DNA of 64,000 nucleotides from Leptolyngbya subtilissima AS-A7 (GTDB lineage: Bacteria; Cyanobacteriota; Cyanobacteriia; Phormidesmidales; Phormidesmidaceae): positions 124,001-188,000 of the forward strand of contig NZ_JAMPKY010000009.1 of the NCBI RefSeq assembly GCF_039962255.1, given 5' to 3'. This document shows positions 1-8,612 of this stretch, piece after piece (the stretch's first letter is position 1; every line of letters begins with the position of its first letter). A program made the translations under genes and the position numbers. The notes beneath the pieces are model-generated. The model did no database searches, was not told the origin of the DNA, and worked only from the letters and a program-made list of their open reading frames with translations.

Positions 1-423
1 CGTTATAGGTAATCCAGTGGAGATTTAGCGTTTTAAGGATATCGACTAGCTGATCAAAGTCGGGCGGTTTAGCAATGTAGGCGTTGGCACCCAAGTCGTA
101 GAGGCGATTGACATCGGTATATTCTCTGGATGAGGTGAGCGCCACCACGGGCAAGCGCCGGAGTTGGGGCTGTTGGCGAATCCAGGCTAATACTTCGGCC
201 CCCGATCGCCGCGGCAGCTTGAGATCGAGCAGTACAAATACAGGCAATGGATAGGTGGCGCGATCGCTGTAGGGCGCTTCTCCGTTGAGGTACTGAAGTG
301 CTGCATCACCGTCGCTGACCACCTGTACCAAGGTGGTGATATTAGCTTTGCGAAAGGCCCGCTGAACTAAAAAAACATCCTTAGGATTGTCTTCGACCAG
401 TAATATGGTGTGTTCTGTGCTCA
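1..423 (-). CDS. Response regulator, single receiver domain (3' end outside window)
   Basis: Stand-alone CheY-like receiver of the Rcp1 type, probably accepting phosphate from one of the two histidine kinases encoded just upstream. Translation starts at the ATG ending at 423 with MSTEHTILLVEDNPKDVFLV. The acidic pair E11-D12, the phospho-acceptor D67 (in FVLLDLKLPRRSG), the switch threonine in VALTS and the conserved lysine in AYIAKP are all visible. 141 codons lie in the window and no stop is reached, so the C-terminus is cut by the left edge; single-domain receivers of this type are about 145-150 residues, so little is missing. It lies 139 bases after the receiver-PAS-kinase gene in the same direction, which suggests one phosphorelay unit. 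No output domain is seen, so the downstream target is unknown. Confidence 0.9.
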
Positions 424-562
424 TGGGAGAGGGGCAGCCGGGGGAGTGATGATTAGTTTGATTCAGGAAAAACTGGAGAAATTATTCACGCTATTCAGTA
501 TGGCAACTCAAGGCTACTAATTTAGAGATGGATCAGACCTTGCAACCAAAATCGGGCGCGCC

Positions 563-2080
563 TTACGGCTTTCCAGCAGGTAACTCTATCCAAAATCGGC
601 TGCCCTGCCCGAGTTGGGATTCAACGCCTATTTGCCCACCCATGCGCTCTATGCCTTTGCGGGCGATCGCTAGCCCAATTCCAGTCCCTGGATAGTCTGC
701 TTCGCTGTGCAGCCGAGCAAAGGGGCTAAAGATTTGCTGCTGGTGCTCTGACGCAATACCAATGCCATTGTCCTCCAGGTATAAACGAACGGTCGATGGC
801 TCCCCTGCCGCTTCGTCCGGCCGGTTTTCAACCGCCCAGACTCGTACCTGGGGCTGCACACCATCGGCCACAAACTTAACCGCATTCAACAGTAAGTTGA
901 TCAAGACCTGATTGAGCATGGGGCGATTGGCTCGAACCATCGGCAGCGGTTCTTCGAGATCGATTTGAGCCTGGCGTTCTTGCAGCTCCGGCTTCAAGGT
1001 CGCTAATACATCTGTTAGAGCGACGGATAGATTGACCGGCTCTAGGGCAACTTCAACCCGTCTCATGCGGCTGTAGGCGAGTAGGTCGGTAATCAGAGTA
1101 TTTAGCTGCTTGGTGTTAGCCAAAATCCGCTGCAAGCATTCTGAGTTGCTCGCATCTAAGGAAGGACCAATGTCTTCTAACAAAATTTGAGCAAAGCCTT
1201 GAATGGCTCGCAGGGGGGCACGCAAATCATGGGAGATGGAATAGGTGAACTCTTCGAGATCCTGATTTACCGCTTCCAGTTCGGCCGTTCGTTTTTGCAC
1301 CCGTGCTTCTAAGGTGGCGTTGAGTTCTTGCAGGGCTACTTCACCTTGCTTGCGCTCTGTAATGTCTTCGATCAGGCCATCGATAACGGTAATGCCTTCA
1401 ACCGTATTCAAGGTTGTGGTTAAAAGGGCCCAAAATTCAGTTCCATTGCTTCTGTGCAGCTGCACTTCTTGCTCCTGCTGCTGGGGGGGCGGTAAATCGA
1501 TTAAAAGACTGTAGTAATGGCGAGTATCAATCAAATTGAGTTCGCTCGCTTGAGCCAGTGACTCTGCGCCCAATAACTCTAGAAAAGCACGATTTGCCTC
1601 CAGCAGGGTGCCCTCTGAATTAGAGCGAAAAATGCCGATTTTGACCTGATTCAGCAATCCCTGTAGGCGAATTTCTAACAGGGCAGCTCGTTGTTGTACT
1701 TGCCGCCGTTCTAGCGCAATTCGAACGGCAGTCGGTACGCGGATGTAGCGATTGGGTTCTTTAAGAATGTAGTCGTCGAGGCCTAGCTTCATTGCTTCGA
1801 CGGCAACTTCCTCGGTGCCGGTATTGGTAAACATAACTACTGGGCAGCGGGGATAATGTTGTCTCACCGTTTCTAGAATGTCTAGTCCGGTGGTCCAGCG
1901 CAGTTGAAAGTCGGTCACCACGGCGTCGAAGTTGCCTGATTTGATGGCCCGACTAAATTCACCGGAGCTGTTAATTTGCTGAACGTCTAGCTGGTCAAAT
2001 TCACGCTTTAATTCTCGCAGCACTAGGAGGCGATCGCTGCGGTTGTCGTCAATAAGAAGAATTCGGAGGGGTTGGGTCAT
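563..2080 (-). CDS. Hybrid sensor: receiver-PAS-histidine kinase
   Basis: A 505-residue cytoplasmic signalling protein with the receiver at the front. Residues about 5-125 form a receiver with D11-D12, phospho-acceptor D57 (VVTDFQL) and the lysine in YILKEP. A PAS domain spans about 137-245 (FRSNSEGTLLEANRAFLELLG). A coiled coil leads to a HisKA dimerisation domain with the phospho-accepting histidine in SISHDLRAPLRAIQG, then a HATPase domain with N box (NQVLINLLLNAVKF), G1 (DNGIGIA) and G2 (GTGIGLAIARKG). The ATG at 2080 overlaps the end of the upstream CHASE3 kinase gene by 32 bases, so the two are almost certainly co-transcribed and translationally coupled. The layout suggests a relay from the membrane kinase into this receiver. 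The signal sensed by the PAS domain cannot be told from sequence. Confidence 0.93.
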   Translation of the reverse strand: MTQPLRILLIDDNRSDRLLVLRELKREFDQLDVQQINSSGEFSRAIKSGNFDAVVTDFQLRWTTGLDILETVRQHYPRCPVVMFTNTGTEEVAVEAMKLGLDDYILKEPNRYIRVPTAVRIALERRQVQQRAALLEIRLQGLLNQVKIGIFRSNSEGTLLEANRAFLELLGAESLAQASELNLIDTRHYYSLLIDLPPPQQQEQEVQLHRSNGTEFWALLTTTLNTVEGITVIDGLIEDITERKQGEVALQELNATLEARVQKRTAELEAVNQDLEEFTYSISHDLRAPLRAIQGFAQILLEDIGPSLDASNSECLQRILANTKQLNTLITDLLAYSRMRRVEVALEPVNLSVALTDVLATLKPELQERQAQIDLEEPLPMVRANRPMLNQVLINLLLNAVKFVADGVQPQVRVWAVENRPDEAAGEPSTVRLYLEDNGIGIASEHQQQIFSPFARLHSEADYPGTGIGLAIARKGIERMGGQIGVESQLGQGSRFWIELPAGKP

Positions 2081-4067
2081 GGGTCAAATTATGGGATGGG
2101 GGAACAGCCATTGGTAACGCAATCCAAAACCGACTGCCGCGGCCCAGTTGCGATTCCACTCCGACTTGCCCGCCCATCCGCTCTAGCCCTTTGCGCACAA
2201 TGGCTAGGCCAATGCCCGTGCCGGGGTAGCTCTCGGCCCCATGCAGACGTTCAAAGACGCGGAAGACTCGCTCTTGGTGTTCGGGTGCAATGCCAATGCC
2301 GTTGTCTACGATCCACATTCGTATCCAGCGGCGCCCATTGTGATACGTTTCTTCGGCAAAAATATCTATCTGTGGTTGGGTAGTGGGCTCAACAAACTTG
2401 ATTGCATTGCCGATTAAGTTGGTCACGGCTTGAATGAGGGTTGAGCGATGGGCCATGACCCCAGGCAAGGCTGCCGCAACCTCAATCTGAGCCTGCTTTT
2501 CCTGAATTTGAGCCGTTAGCTGCTTCAAAGCGTCTTCTACGACTTCAGCTAGTTTTGTGGGCTGTAGACTAATTTGAGTGCGAGTGAGACGGCTGTAGTT
2601 TAGTAAGTCGCTGATTAGTCCATTCATCTGCGCCGCATCTTCCATGATGGAAGCGATATAGTTGCGGCCCAGGTCGTCTAGCTGCTCACCGCAGTCTTCG
2701 ATCAGGGCGTTGGCAAACCCATGAATGGTGCGCAGCGGCGCGCGCAAATCGTGGGAAACCGAGTAGGTAAACGCTTCTAGTTCCTGGTTGGTTTCTTCTA
2801 GCTGAGCGGTGCGATCGCTAACCCGTTGCTCTAGTAGCGCCGCATAGTTTTGAAGCTGGGTGCGAAGCCGGGTCTGCTCTAGGGCGATCGCCAGCTGGTT
2901 GGCCACCTCAAAGGCAATCTCCTGGGCTTCTTCGTCAAAGGCAGCCGGCTCAGTCGATGCCAGGTTGAGTTCGCCCACGAGGGTGTGGTCTACCCGGAGG
3001 GGCACACTTAGGCAGCTTAAAAATCCCTGGGCTCTCAACTGCACCAGTACCGGTGGGCAGGCTTCTGCGGTGGACAGATTTTGAACGTAGCGAACGCCGT
3101 TGAGCATGGTCTGCTCGAGGGCAAAGTCGGCAACGGTGAGACGAGTGCCCACCGGCAGGGCCAGTTCGCCGACCTGGCTATTGCTGGCCAAGACTTGAGC
3201 GGTTTCGGTCTCTAAGTCGAAAATAGCCACAAACGCCTGTTGGAACTTCACAACTTGGCGCATTTTGGTAAGGGCTTTGCCGATCAGAGGTCTGTCCAGC
3301 TCTGCGGCTAATATTGCTCGGTCAATGTCGTGTAGAGCCGCCAGTCGTCGAGCGCTGCGCTGGAGTGAAATGGCCGATTGTTCAGCTTCTTGAGTTCTCA
3401 ATTGGGCTGTTTGCAGGGCATCTTTGTAAACCCGCGAGACCCATAAAATTTGGCGGTAGATGAAATAGGCAAGCATGGCACCGATGCCAGCTGCCAAAAG
3501 CAAACTGGTCAAAATAACGGATTGAGTCGTCGCCTGAGCCGTCTGACTGCGCTGGTTTCGCAGCCGCTCCTCCGTGGAGATAAATGCAGCGATCTGTTGC
3601 CGCATTTGATCCATGATCTGTTTTCGGCCCCTGAGATCACTTAACGGTTCTAACTCGCCCCGCTGCCGGCGGGCAATGGCAGGTAAAACCTGTTGTTCCC
3701 ACCGTTGAAAGGATGCCGTCAGTTCAACAACTCGCTCAACCTGGCTCGGATTGTCTGAAACTAAAGTCTTTAACTCCTCCAGCCTGGGCTCAATTAACCG
3801 GTTAGCTTGCTCGTAAGGTTCCAAAAACTCTTGCTCGCCGGTCAGCAGATACCCCCGAAAGCCAGTTTCCATATCCAACAGCAGATTTTGAGCCGAGTTG
3901 GCTTGCGAAATCACCCTGCTTGTGTGGTCTACCCAGTCCAAGGCCGACAATAGCCGAGTGGTTTGCCAGATGGAAATACCTGACAAAAGCAGCAGTAGGA
4001 CGATGGGTAGGGCGATCGCGCGGGTCAGCCTACGGCGAAACTGGGTTTGAGGAACGATAAGAATCAT
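2049..4067 (-). CDS. Membrane sensor histidine kinase, CHASE3-GAF-HisKA-HATPase
   Basis: A 672-residue transmembrane kinase. An N-terminal hydrophobic helix (about 17-36) and a second one (about 178-203) flank a CHASE3 extracytoplasmic sensor with its typical text NLLLDMETGFRGYLLTG. A GAF domain follows (about 245-410; LAALHDIDRAILA to FEVANQLAIALEQ), then a coiled coil, HisKA with the histidine in SVSHDLRAPLRTIHGF, and HATPase with N box (LIQAVTNLIGNAIKF), G1 (DNGIGIA) and G2 (GTGIGLAIVRKG). The GAF domain lacks the chromophore-binding cysteine context of a phytochrome, so a light role is not supported. The kinase cores of this and the next gene are closely similar, suggesting local duplication. 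It is the first gene of the minus-strand signalling cluster, with its ATG at 4067. Confidence 0.93.
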   Translation of the reverse strand: MILIVPQTQFRRRLTRAIALPIVLLLLLSGISIWQTTRLLSALDWVDHTSRVISQANSAQNLLLDMETGFRGYLLTGEQEFLEPYEQANRLIEPRLEELKTLVSDNPSQVERVVELTASFQRWEQQVLPAIARRQRGELEPLSDLRGRKQIMDQMRQQIAAFISTEERLRNQRSQTAQATTQSVILTSLLLAAGIGAMLAYFIYRQILWVSRVYKDALQTAQLRTQEAEQSAISLQRSARRLAALHDIDRAILAAELDRPLIGKALTKMRQVVKFQQAFVAIFDLETETAQVLASNSQVGELALPVGTRLTVADFALEQTMLNGVRYVQNLSTAEACPPVLVQLRAQGFLSCLSVPLRVDHTLVGELNLASTEPAAFDEEAQEIAFEVANQLAIALEQTRLRTQLQNYAALLEQRVSDRTAQLEETNQELEAFTYSVSHDLRAPLRTIHGFANALIEDCGEQLDDLGRNYIASIMEDAAQMNGLISDLLNYSRLTRTQISLQPTKLAEVVEDALKQLTAQIQEKQAQIEVAAALPGVMAHRSTLIQAVTNLIGNAIKFVEPTTQPQIDIFAEETYHNGRRWIRMWIVDNGIGIAPEHQERVFRVFERLHGAESYPGTGIGLAIVRKGLERMGGQVGVESQLGRGSRFWIALPMAVPPSHNLTHDPTPPNSSY

Positions 4068-4133
4068 GCTTTTATGCTACTGCGCTCCCCAGCAGCGCCA
4101 ACCTGAGGGTCAACGCGGCCCAGGTGCTGAACC

Positions 4134-5579
4134 TTAAAGGCGAATGTCAGGGCCAATTAAGTCGGAGAGCTTTTCTACGTCGTAGAGCAGCATCGCAATG
4201 CGCTCTAGACCGAGGCCCCAGGCGACGGTGGCTTTTTCGCCGCAGCCTAGGGGGGCGAGCATTTCTTGGCGGAATAGGCCCGAATTGCCAACTTCAATGT
4301 AGCGATCGCTGGGTGGATGATAGGCAAACACCTCCAGCGACGGCTCCGTATAGGGGTTGTAGGTAGGCTTAAACTTCAGATCCTTAAACCCTAGCCGCTC
4401 GTAGAAATAGGTCAGGTAGCCCATCAGCGTGCGCACGCTGAGCAGTTCACCCACCACCACGCCTTCGATCTGGTGGAACTCGGCTAGGTGCGTGCGATCG
4501 ACGGTTTCGTTGCGAAAGACGCGATCGATGGAGAAGTATTTGCCGTCTTTGCCCTGGAGCTGGTGCAAGCGGCGGGCGGTAGAGGTCGTGGTGTGAGCCC
4601 GCAGAATGGCGCGGCTGGCTTCGGCCTCGGTCCACTGGCCGCCGTAGTTGGCTTCGTGCACCTGTTTGACTCGCTGCACTAGAGCCGGGTCATCCGGGAG
4701 GGGTAGGGTCTGGGGGTTGGCCAGATAAAAGGTGTCCTGCACCTCGCGGGCCGGGTGGTCTTGGGGGGTAAACAGGGCGTCGAAATTCCAAAAGGCCGAC
4801 TCCACCATATAGCCCGACATCTCGTCGAAGCCCATGTTCAAGAAAATATCGCGGATGCGCTGAATGCACTGGGTGAGAATGGTGGGTCGTCCATAGGCGA
4901 CATTGGGCACCTCGGCGTGAATGTCGTAGGGCTTGAGGTCGGCCTGCCGCCACTGGCCCGACAAAATTAGCTCGCTGGTCAGGGTCGTCACCACATCCCC
5001 CAGGTCCAGGGTTTGCAAGGCCGGGAGCACAGTGAGGCTGTAGTCTGTCTCGACCCGACTGATGATGTAACCCTGCTGCTGGAGCCATTCCAGCGAGGAC
5101 GCCGCGCTGGAATCTAGATCTTTGCCCGCTGCGATCGCCTCAAACACTCCCTGCCGCTGCTGGTAGGCACCCAACACCGACGACTTCAGCACGGCCACAG
5201 TCCCTTCGCCATCGCCATCAATCAAATCGACGGCCTGCTCGCGCCGCAGGGCACCGTAGTTGAGGCTAAAGGCAGGGCCGAGCTCAGCCTGGAGCTGGGC
5301 GCGATCGCACTGGCCTGCCAGCAGCCGATCCGCCAGCAGAGACCCCGGCAGCACGCCGGCCAAATCCTCTCCTTTGGCCGTTAGCGCCCAGGTTTGCTGG
5401 GTATGCTCCTGCCACTGCACATAGCCATTTAGAGCCCCGCTGAGCAAAAAACCATTGATAAAGTTGAAGTCAAACCCGGCTTGGGCACAGAGCGATCGCA
5501 GACTCGCCACCGTTTGGTGCTGCTGCAACAGGTCGATAAACTGCCGCTGTTTGCCAGTGAGCTGAAGCAAGTCGAGCAT
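4134..5579 (-). CDS. pheS: Phenylalanyl-tRNA synthetase alpha subunit, archaeal/eukaryotic type
   Basis: Charges tRNA-Phe with phenylalanine, normally as an alpha2-beta2 enzyme with PheT. This is not the usual ~335-residue bacterial PheS: the protein is 481 residues from the ATG at 5579 (MLDLLQLTGKQ). It has N-terminal winged-helix-like segments (about 1-170) and a catalytic core that reads like the archaeal/eukaryotic alpha chain: ESAFWNFDALFTPQDHPAR, LRAHTTTSTARRL, FSIDRVFRNETVDRTHLAEF, KFKPTYNPYTEPSLEVF and WGLGLERIAML. A TTG/GTG-type extension of 32 residues upstream is possible but looks non-coding. pheT is not in the window. The gene is divergent from the membrane protein gene at 5690, sharing about 110 bases of promoter region. 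Function is confident; the phylogenetic type is judged from motif memory. Confidence 0.93.
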   Translation of the reverse strand: MLDLLQLTGKQRQFIDLLQQHQTVASLRSLCAQAGFDFNFINGFLLSGALNGYVQWQEHTQQTWALTAKGEDLAGVLPGSLLADRLLAGQCDRAQLQAELGPAFSLNYGALRREQAVDLIDGDGEGTVAVLKSSVLGAYQQRQGVFEAIAAGKDLDSSAASSLEWLQQQGYIISRVETDYSLTVLPALQTLDLGDVVTTLTSELILSGQWRQADLKPYDIHAEVPNVAYGRPTILTQCIQRIRDIFLNMGFDEMSGYMVESAFWNFDALFTPQDHPAREVQDTFYLANPQTLPLPDDPALVQRVKQVHEANYGGQWTEAEASRAILRAHTTTSTARRLHQLQGKDGKYFSIDRVFRNETVDRTHLAEFHQIEGVVVGELLSVRTLMGYLTYFYERLGFKDLKFKPTYNPYTEPSLEVFAYHPPSDRYIEVGNSGLFRQEMLAPLGCGEKATVAWGLGLERIAMLLYDVEKLSDLIGPDIRL

Positions 5580-5689
5580 AGCCAAGGTTGAGAAAATCTC
5601 TATCAGCCTATCAATCTTCCCCCATTCCCAAGGGCCAACATTGATGAAAAGATAGACACCACTGCCCGGATTCAAGGGATTTTTCCACT

Positions 5690-6142
5690 ATGTCTGACGA
5701 GCCTACTCTGCCCTCCGGTCCCGGTTTCGGCTTCACGTTTCTGTATTACTTTTCTGGCACTGCTCTAGTTACAGCCCTGCTGGCGGTCAACTCTCTCGGC
5801 ATTGGCTTAGACACTGGTTTGCCCAACCTATACGGCACCCTATTTGGCACGGCGGGCGGCCTCTTAGGTGCTTTCGGTAACCGCAGCACCACGTTGATCC
5901 TGCCCATCAACAGCCGCAAAACCTTCAAGCGGGAGCTAGATGCTGCCCTAGCTGAGATGGGCTACACCGAAGATGCCGAAGCCAACCTAGAGGGCATCTT
6001 GGTCTACCGCCGTCCCTTTGTGCGTCAGCTCCTCTCCGGCCGTGTCTACGTGCTGCTAAGTGACAAGCAGGCTCAGATCAGCACCCGAGCCGTGCACATG
6101 GGCGGCATCAAAAAACGCCTCGAAGCCAGCGGTATACGATAG
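5690..6142 (+). CDS. Conserved cyanobacterial membrane protein, function unknown
   Basis: A 150-residue protein starting at an ATG shortly after the divergent pheS. The first third is hydrophobic, with a membrane helix at about 13-32 (FTFLYYFSGTALVTALLAV) and a second glycine-rich one at about 45-62 (LYGTLFGTAGGLLGAFG). The rest is a soluble alpha/beta region (KTFKRELDAALAEMGY ... GRVYVLLSDKQAQISTRAV). The organisation resembles small cyanobacterial/plastid cofactor-assembly-type membrane proteins (CCB families), but I cannot assign it to one with certainty. It heads a short plus-strand run with the two small genes that follow. Confidence 0.75.
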   Translation: MSDEPTLPSGPGFGFTFLYYFSGTALVTALLAVNSLGIGLDTGLPNLYGTLFGTAGGLLGAFGNRSTTLILPINSRKTFKRELDAALAEMGYTEDAEANLEGILVYRRPFVRQLLSGRVYVLLSDKQAQISTRAVHMGGIKKRLEASGIR

Positions 6143-6187
6143 GAGAGAGGTGAGTGTTTTGAGTGTTTAATTTTTCTGACACAACTC

Positions 6188-6229
6188 AAAACTCCCTACC
6201 CTCCCACTCCCTACCCTCCCACTCCCCCA
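6188..6229 (+). repeat. C-rich tandem repeat directly before a start codon
   Basis: Two and a half copies of a 15-base pyrimidine-rich unit (ACTCCCTACCCTCCC) run up to the ATG of the Trp-rich protein gene. There is no Shine-Dalgarno sequence between the repeat and the start. It is the same style of sequence as the ATCYACCC octamer tracts elsewhere in the window, though the unit differs. Confidence 0.7.
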
Positions 6230-6496
6230 ATGCCCCGCAAGCAAAAATATCCCCACCTGCTCGGCTCAAAATGGACGGCCTGCCAGAAGACCGACGGCTG
6301 GCGACATTTTCAGGTGACCAACCGCAAGCAGGATGGCCAGTGGGTGTTTGCGGAGCTGGTAGCCTCCTGTGATCCCACGGTGCGGCTGTGGGTCAACGCC
6401 AAACAGCTCAAAAATCGTGCCCTCTGGCAGCCGGGGTGGCAACCCCTCAACCCGTCAGCTCCCCCGGCTGAGGAAGACTTATTTTGGTTAAACTAG
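6230..6496 (+). CDS. Trp-rich conserved protein, TIGR02450 family
   Basis: An 88-residue protein with seven tryptophans and the family hallmarks LLGSKWTACQKTDGWRHFQV near the start and LWQPGWQPL near the end. The family is found in cyanobacteria and some proteobacteria and its role is unknown. The start at 6230 (MPRKQKYPHLLGSKW) keeps the conserved N-terminal KWTA segment; an overlapping frame beginning at 6163 gives repetitive proline/serine text and is not a gene. The leader before the ATG is the C-rich tandem repeat rather than a normal ribosome binding site. Confidence 0.85.
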   Translation: MPRKQKYPHLLGSKWTACQKTDGWRHFQVTNRKQDGQWVFAELVASCDPTVRLWVNAKQLKNRALWQPGWQPLNPSAPPAEEDLFWLN

Positions 6497-6599
6497 AGGT
6501 TAAGAGGTGCTGACATTTGAGTTTTTGATCTGGCGAAGCACGCAGACCTGAAACGCGTTAGAGTCAGTACAGGCAAAGGTTCGCCAGAGGACAGCAGCT

Positions 6600-6926
6600 A
6601 TGTGGCACGTGGTTTACATTATTGCGTTTGCGGTTCTGGCGATCATGGCGATCGCTAACCTAGTCAGAAACTTGATTTTGCTTGGCGGTAACGCCCGCAA
6701 TCCCCAATCGCCTAGAACCTACGGTGGCCAGCAGAACGCTTCAGGCGATCGCCCCATGCCCCACCCAGAGCTGCTTGATCAAGACGGCCAGGTGATTCGC
6801 GAACCGCTGCTGGTCATGCGATCCATTTCGGTAAAAGATGCCCGTGACCAGCTCGACGCCCTCTACAACGGCACTGGCAGCCCCCTCGATGAGCCAGAAG
6901 ATAGCGGTTCTGAGTCTGAGCGTTGA
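6600..6926 (+). CDS. DUF2973 family small membrane protein
   Basis: A 108-residue protein with one N-terminal membrane helix (MWHVVYIIAFAVLAIMAIAN) followed by the conserved LVRNLILLG and a hydrophilic, acidic tail (PHPELLDQDGQVIREPLL). This matches the cyanobacteria-specific DUF2973 family, which has no assigned function. The ATG at 6600 follows a stretch without another plausible start. The gene ends 30 bases before a strong bidirectional terminator that it shares with the convergent DCC-family gene. Confidence 0.8.
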   Translation: MWHVVYIIAFAVLAIMAIANLVRNLILLGGNARNPQSPRTYGGQQNASGDRPMPHPELLDQDGQVIREPLLVMRSISVKDARDQLDALYNGTGSPLDEPEDSGSESER

Positions 6927-6956
6927 TGCCATTCTTTAACCAACTTCCTTGAAACT

Positions 6957-6996
6957 AAAAAGGCTGGGTTCTGTTTTAAGAGAACCCAGCCTTTTT
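6957..6996. terminator. Bidirectional intrinsic terminator
   Basis: A perfect 16-base inverted repeat: 6957-6972 (AAAAAGGCTGGGTTCT) and 6981-6996, separated by an 8-base loop. A-tracts and T-tracts flank the GC core on both strands, so it can stop transcription from the plus-strand gene ending at 6926 and from the minus-strand gene ending at 7042. Confidence 0.93.
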
Positions 6997-7041
6997 GATA
7001 TCTGCTTGTGTTGGCTGGGGAGACTGGAGATCGGCACTGCT

Positions 7042-7560
7042 CTAAATGCGGCAGCGATTGGCAAGGGATTCGTCAACCGACCCAGAAGTAGAATCAGTTT
7101 CTGGATTGCCGCAGCCCTCGGCTAGACGGGCTTCACGCTCGGCCAAAATCGTCTTGAGACTGGGCCTGCCGGTAATCGCTAGACGCCAGTTAGCCCACAG
7201 ACCGTAGACCCAATCGACCAGCGGGCCAAGGATTGGCCAGCGGGTAGGCGCGTAGATCCAGCCAATACCTAGAACTGCGTAGACTTGGCGAAACACATCC
7301 ACATTCTGAATCACGGTGCCGTCGGCCTTCACAGCGTGGATGCGACCCATGGCCGTGGCAAAATCGATACCGCCGTTGTCTGCGGGGTTGTAGTCGTCAG
7401 CCGCAATATCGGTAAAGGCGATCAGCCCACGGCCGTTGTCTTGCTTGCGCAAAAAATTGACTTCCCGCAGACATAGGGGACAGTCGCCATCATAGAGCAG
7501 CTTGATTTTCCAAGCGATCGCATGGGGTGTTTGGGCAGAAGATGCAGCAGCAGTCGTCAT
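7042..7560 (-). CDS. DCC-family thiol-disulfide oxidoreductase-like protein (DUF393)
   Basis: A 172-residue protein whose N-terminal half carries the family signature LLYDGDCPLCLREVNFL, with a CxxC pair (CPLC) in a thioredoxin-like fold. The following ALGIGWIYAPTRWPIL segment and RLA... tail are also typical. DCC proteins are predicted redox proteins but very few have been tested, so the substrate is unknown. The ATG at 7560 (MTTAAASSAQTPHAIAWKIKLLYDGDC) gives a short hydrophilic lead-in before the domain. It converges on the DUF2973 gene across the shared terminator. Confidence 0.85.
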   Translation of the reverse strand: MTTAAASSAQTPHAIAWKIKLLYDGDCPLCLREVNFLRKQDNGRGLIAFTDIAADDYNPADNGGIDFATAMGRIHAVKADGTVIQNVDVFRQVYAVLGIGWIYAPTRWPILGPLVDWVYGLWANWRLAITGRPSLKTILAEREARLAEGCGNPETDSTSGSVDESLANRCRI

Positions 7561-7685
7561 AGAAATATGAGGCCAAGACAGTGCGAAGGAAGAAACTATT
7601 CCCTACACATATCTTAACAACCTAGACCTTGGTCTGCTGCGAGAACCATTAGATTTCGCGATTTAGACGGCTAAACGTCGCCAGT

Positions 7686-8612
7686 CTAAAGCACCCGAGC
7701 TTTTAGCAGGGTGCTGGGCAAGGTAAGCAGCTTGCGCAGAGAAGGGACGTAGGCTCGCTGAGTAAACACGTCGTAGCCGTTTTTTTCAATCACGTCCAAA
7801 ATCTGGCGGTAGAGAGCTAGGGCAGCCCACACGGGCCAGCGAGCGTCTTCACTTAGCAGCCCAATGCCGCTCTCTGCTTCGGCGTAAAACCGACGGGCGC
7901 GATCGATCTGAAAGGCCATGAGGGCACGCCAGCGATCGTCTACAATACCAGCGACTAGGTCAGCTTCGGTGTAGTCAAAGGCGGCCAGATCCTTTAGGGG
8001 TAGGTAAATGCGGCCTCGGCGAGCGTCTTCGCCCACGTCGCGCAGAATGTTGGTAAGTTGGTTGGCAATGCCTAGGGCGATCGCCTGGGGAGTGGGGTCG
8101 AGCTGCTGTTGCTGGCTCCAGGGAGCAGTTTGCAGTTGGGTATCAATGCCCATCACTGTGGTCGACATCAACCCTACGGTGCCGGCTACGCGGTAGCAGT
8201 ACAGCTCTAGGTCTTCGAAGGTGTCGTAGCGATTGCGGTGTAAATCCATCCGCTGGCCCGCGATCATGTCGCGAAAGGGCTGAATGTCGAGGGGAAACTG
8301 CTCCAGGGTATCTACCAGGGCGACATCCTCGTCATCCACTGGGCATCCGGCAAAAATTGACTCTAGCTGCGACTCCCACCGATCCAACGTCTTTTCGCTG
8401 GTGAACTGCGCCTGCGGCCCGTCCACGAGTTCATCGGTGCGGCGACACCAGACGTAAATAGCCCAGATGGCGCGCCGCTTGGCAGGGGCCATCAGCATGG
8501 TGCCGGTGTAAAACGTCTTGGAATATTTCGCCGTGACGCGTCGGCACACCTCGTAGGCATCCTCAACGGAGGATAGGGATTGGATGGGGGGAGAATCCGT
8601 CAGTTGCAGCAT
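7686..8612 (-). CDS. crtB: Phytoene synthase
   Basis: Condenses two geranylgeranyl diphosphates to phytoene, the first committed step of carotenoid synthesis. The 308-residue protein (ATG at 8612, MLQLTDSPPIQSL) carries both Asp-rich substrate and magnesium sites, RRTDELVDGP and NILRDVGEDARRGRIYLP, plus YSKTFYTGTMLM and the C-terminal WPVWAALALYRQILD. A 16-residue extension to an upstream start at 8660 is possible but the shorter start matches the family. In many cyanobacteria crtB follows phytoene desaturase crtP; here no crtP is adjacent, so the gene appears to be transcribed alone. Confidence 0.96.
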   Translation of the reverse strand: MLQLTDSPPIQSLSSVEDAYEVCRRVTAKYSKTFYTGTMLMAPAKRRAIWAIYVWCRRTDELVDGPQAQFTSEKTLDRWESQLESIFAGCPVDDEDVALVDTLEQFPLDIQPFRDMIAGQRMDLHRNRYDTFEDLELYCYRVAGTVGLMSTTVMGIDTQLQTAPWSQQQQLDPTPQAIALGIANQLTNILRDVGEDARRGRIYLPLKDLAAFDYTEADLVAGIVDDRWRALMAFQIDRARRFYAEAESGIGLLSEDARWPVWAALALYRQILDVIEKNGYDVFTQRAYVPSLRKLLTLPSTLLKARVL

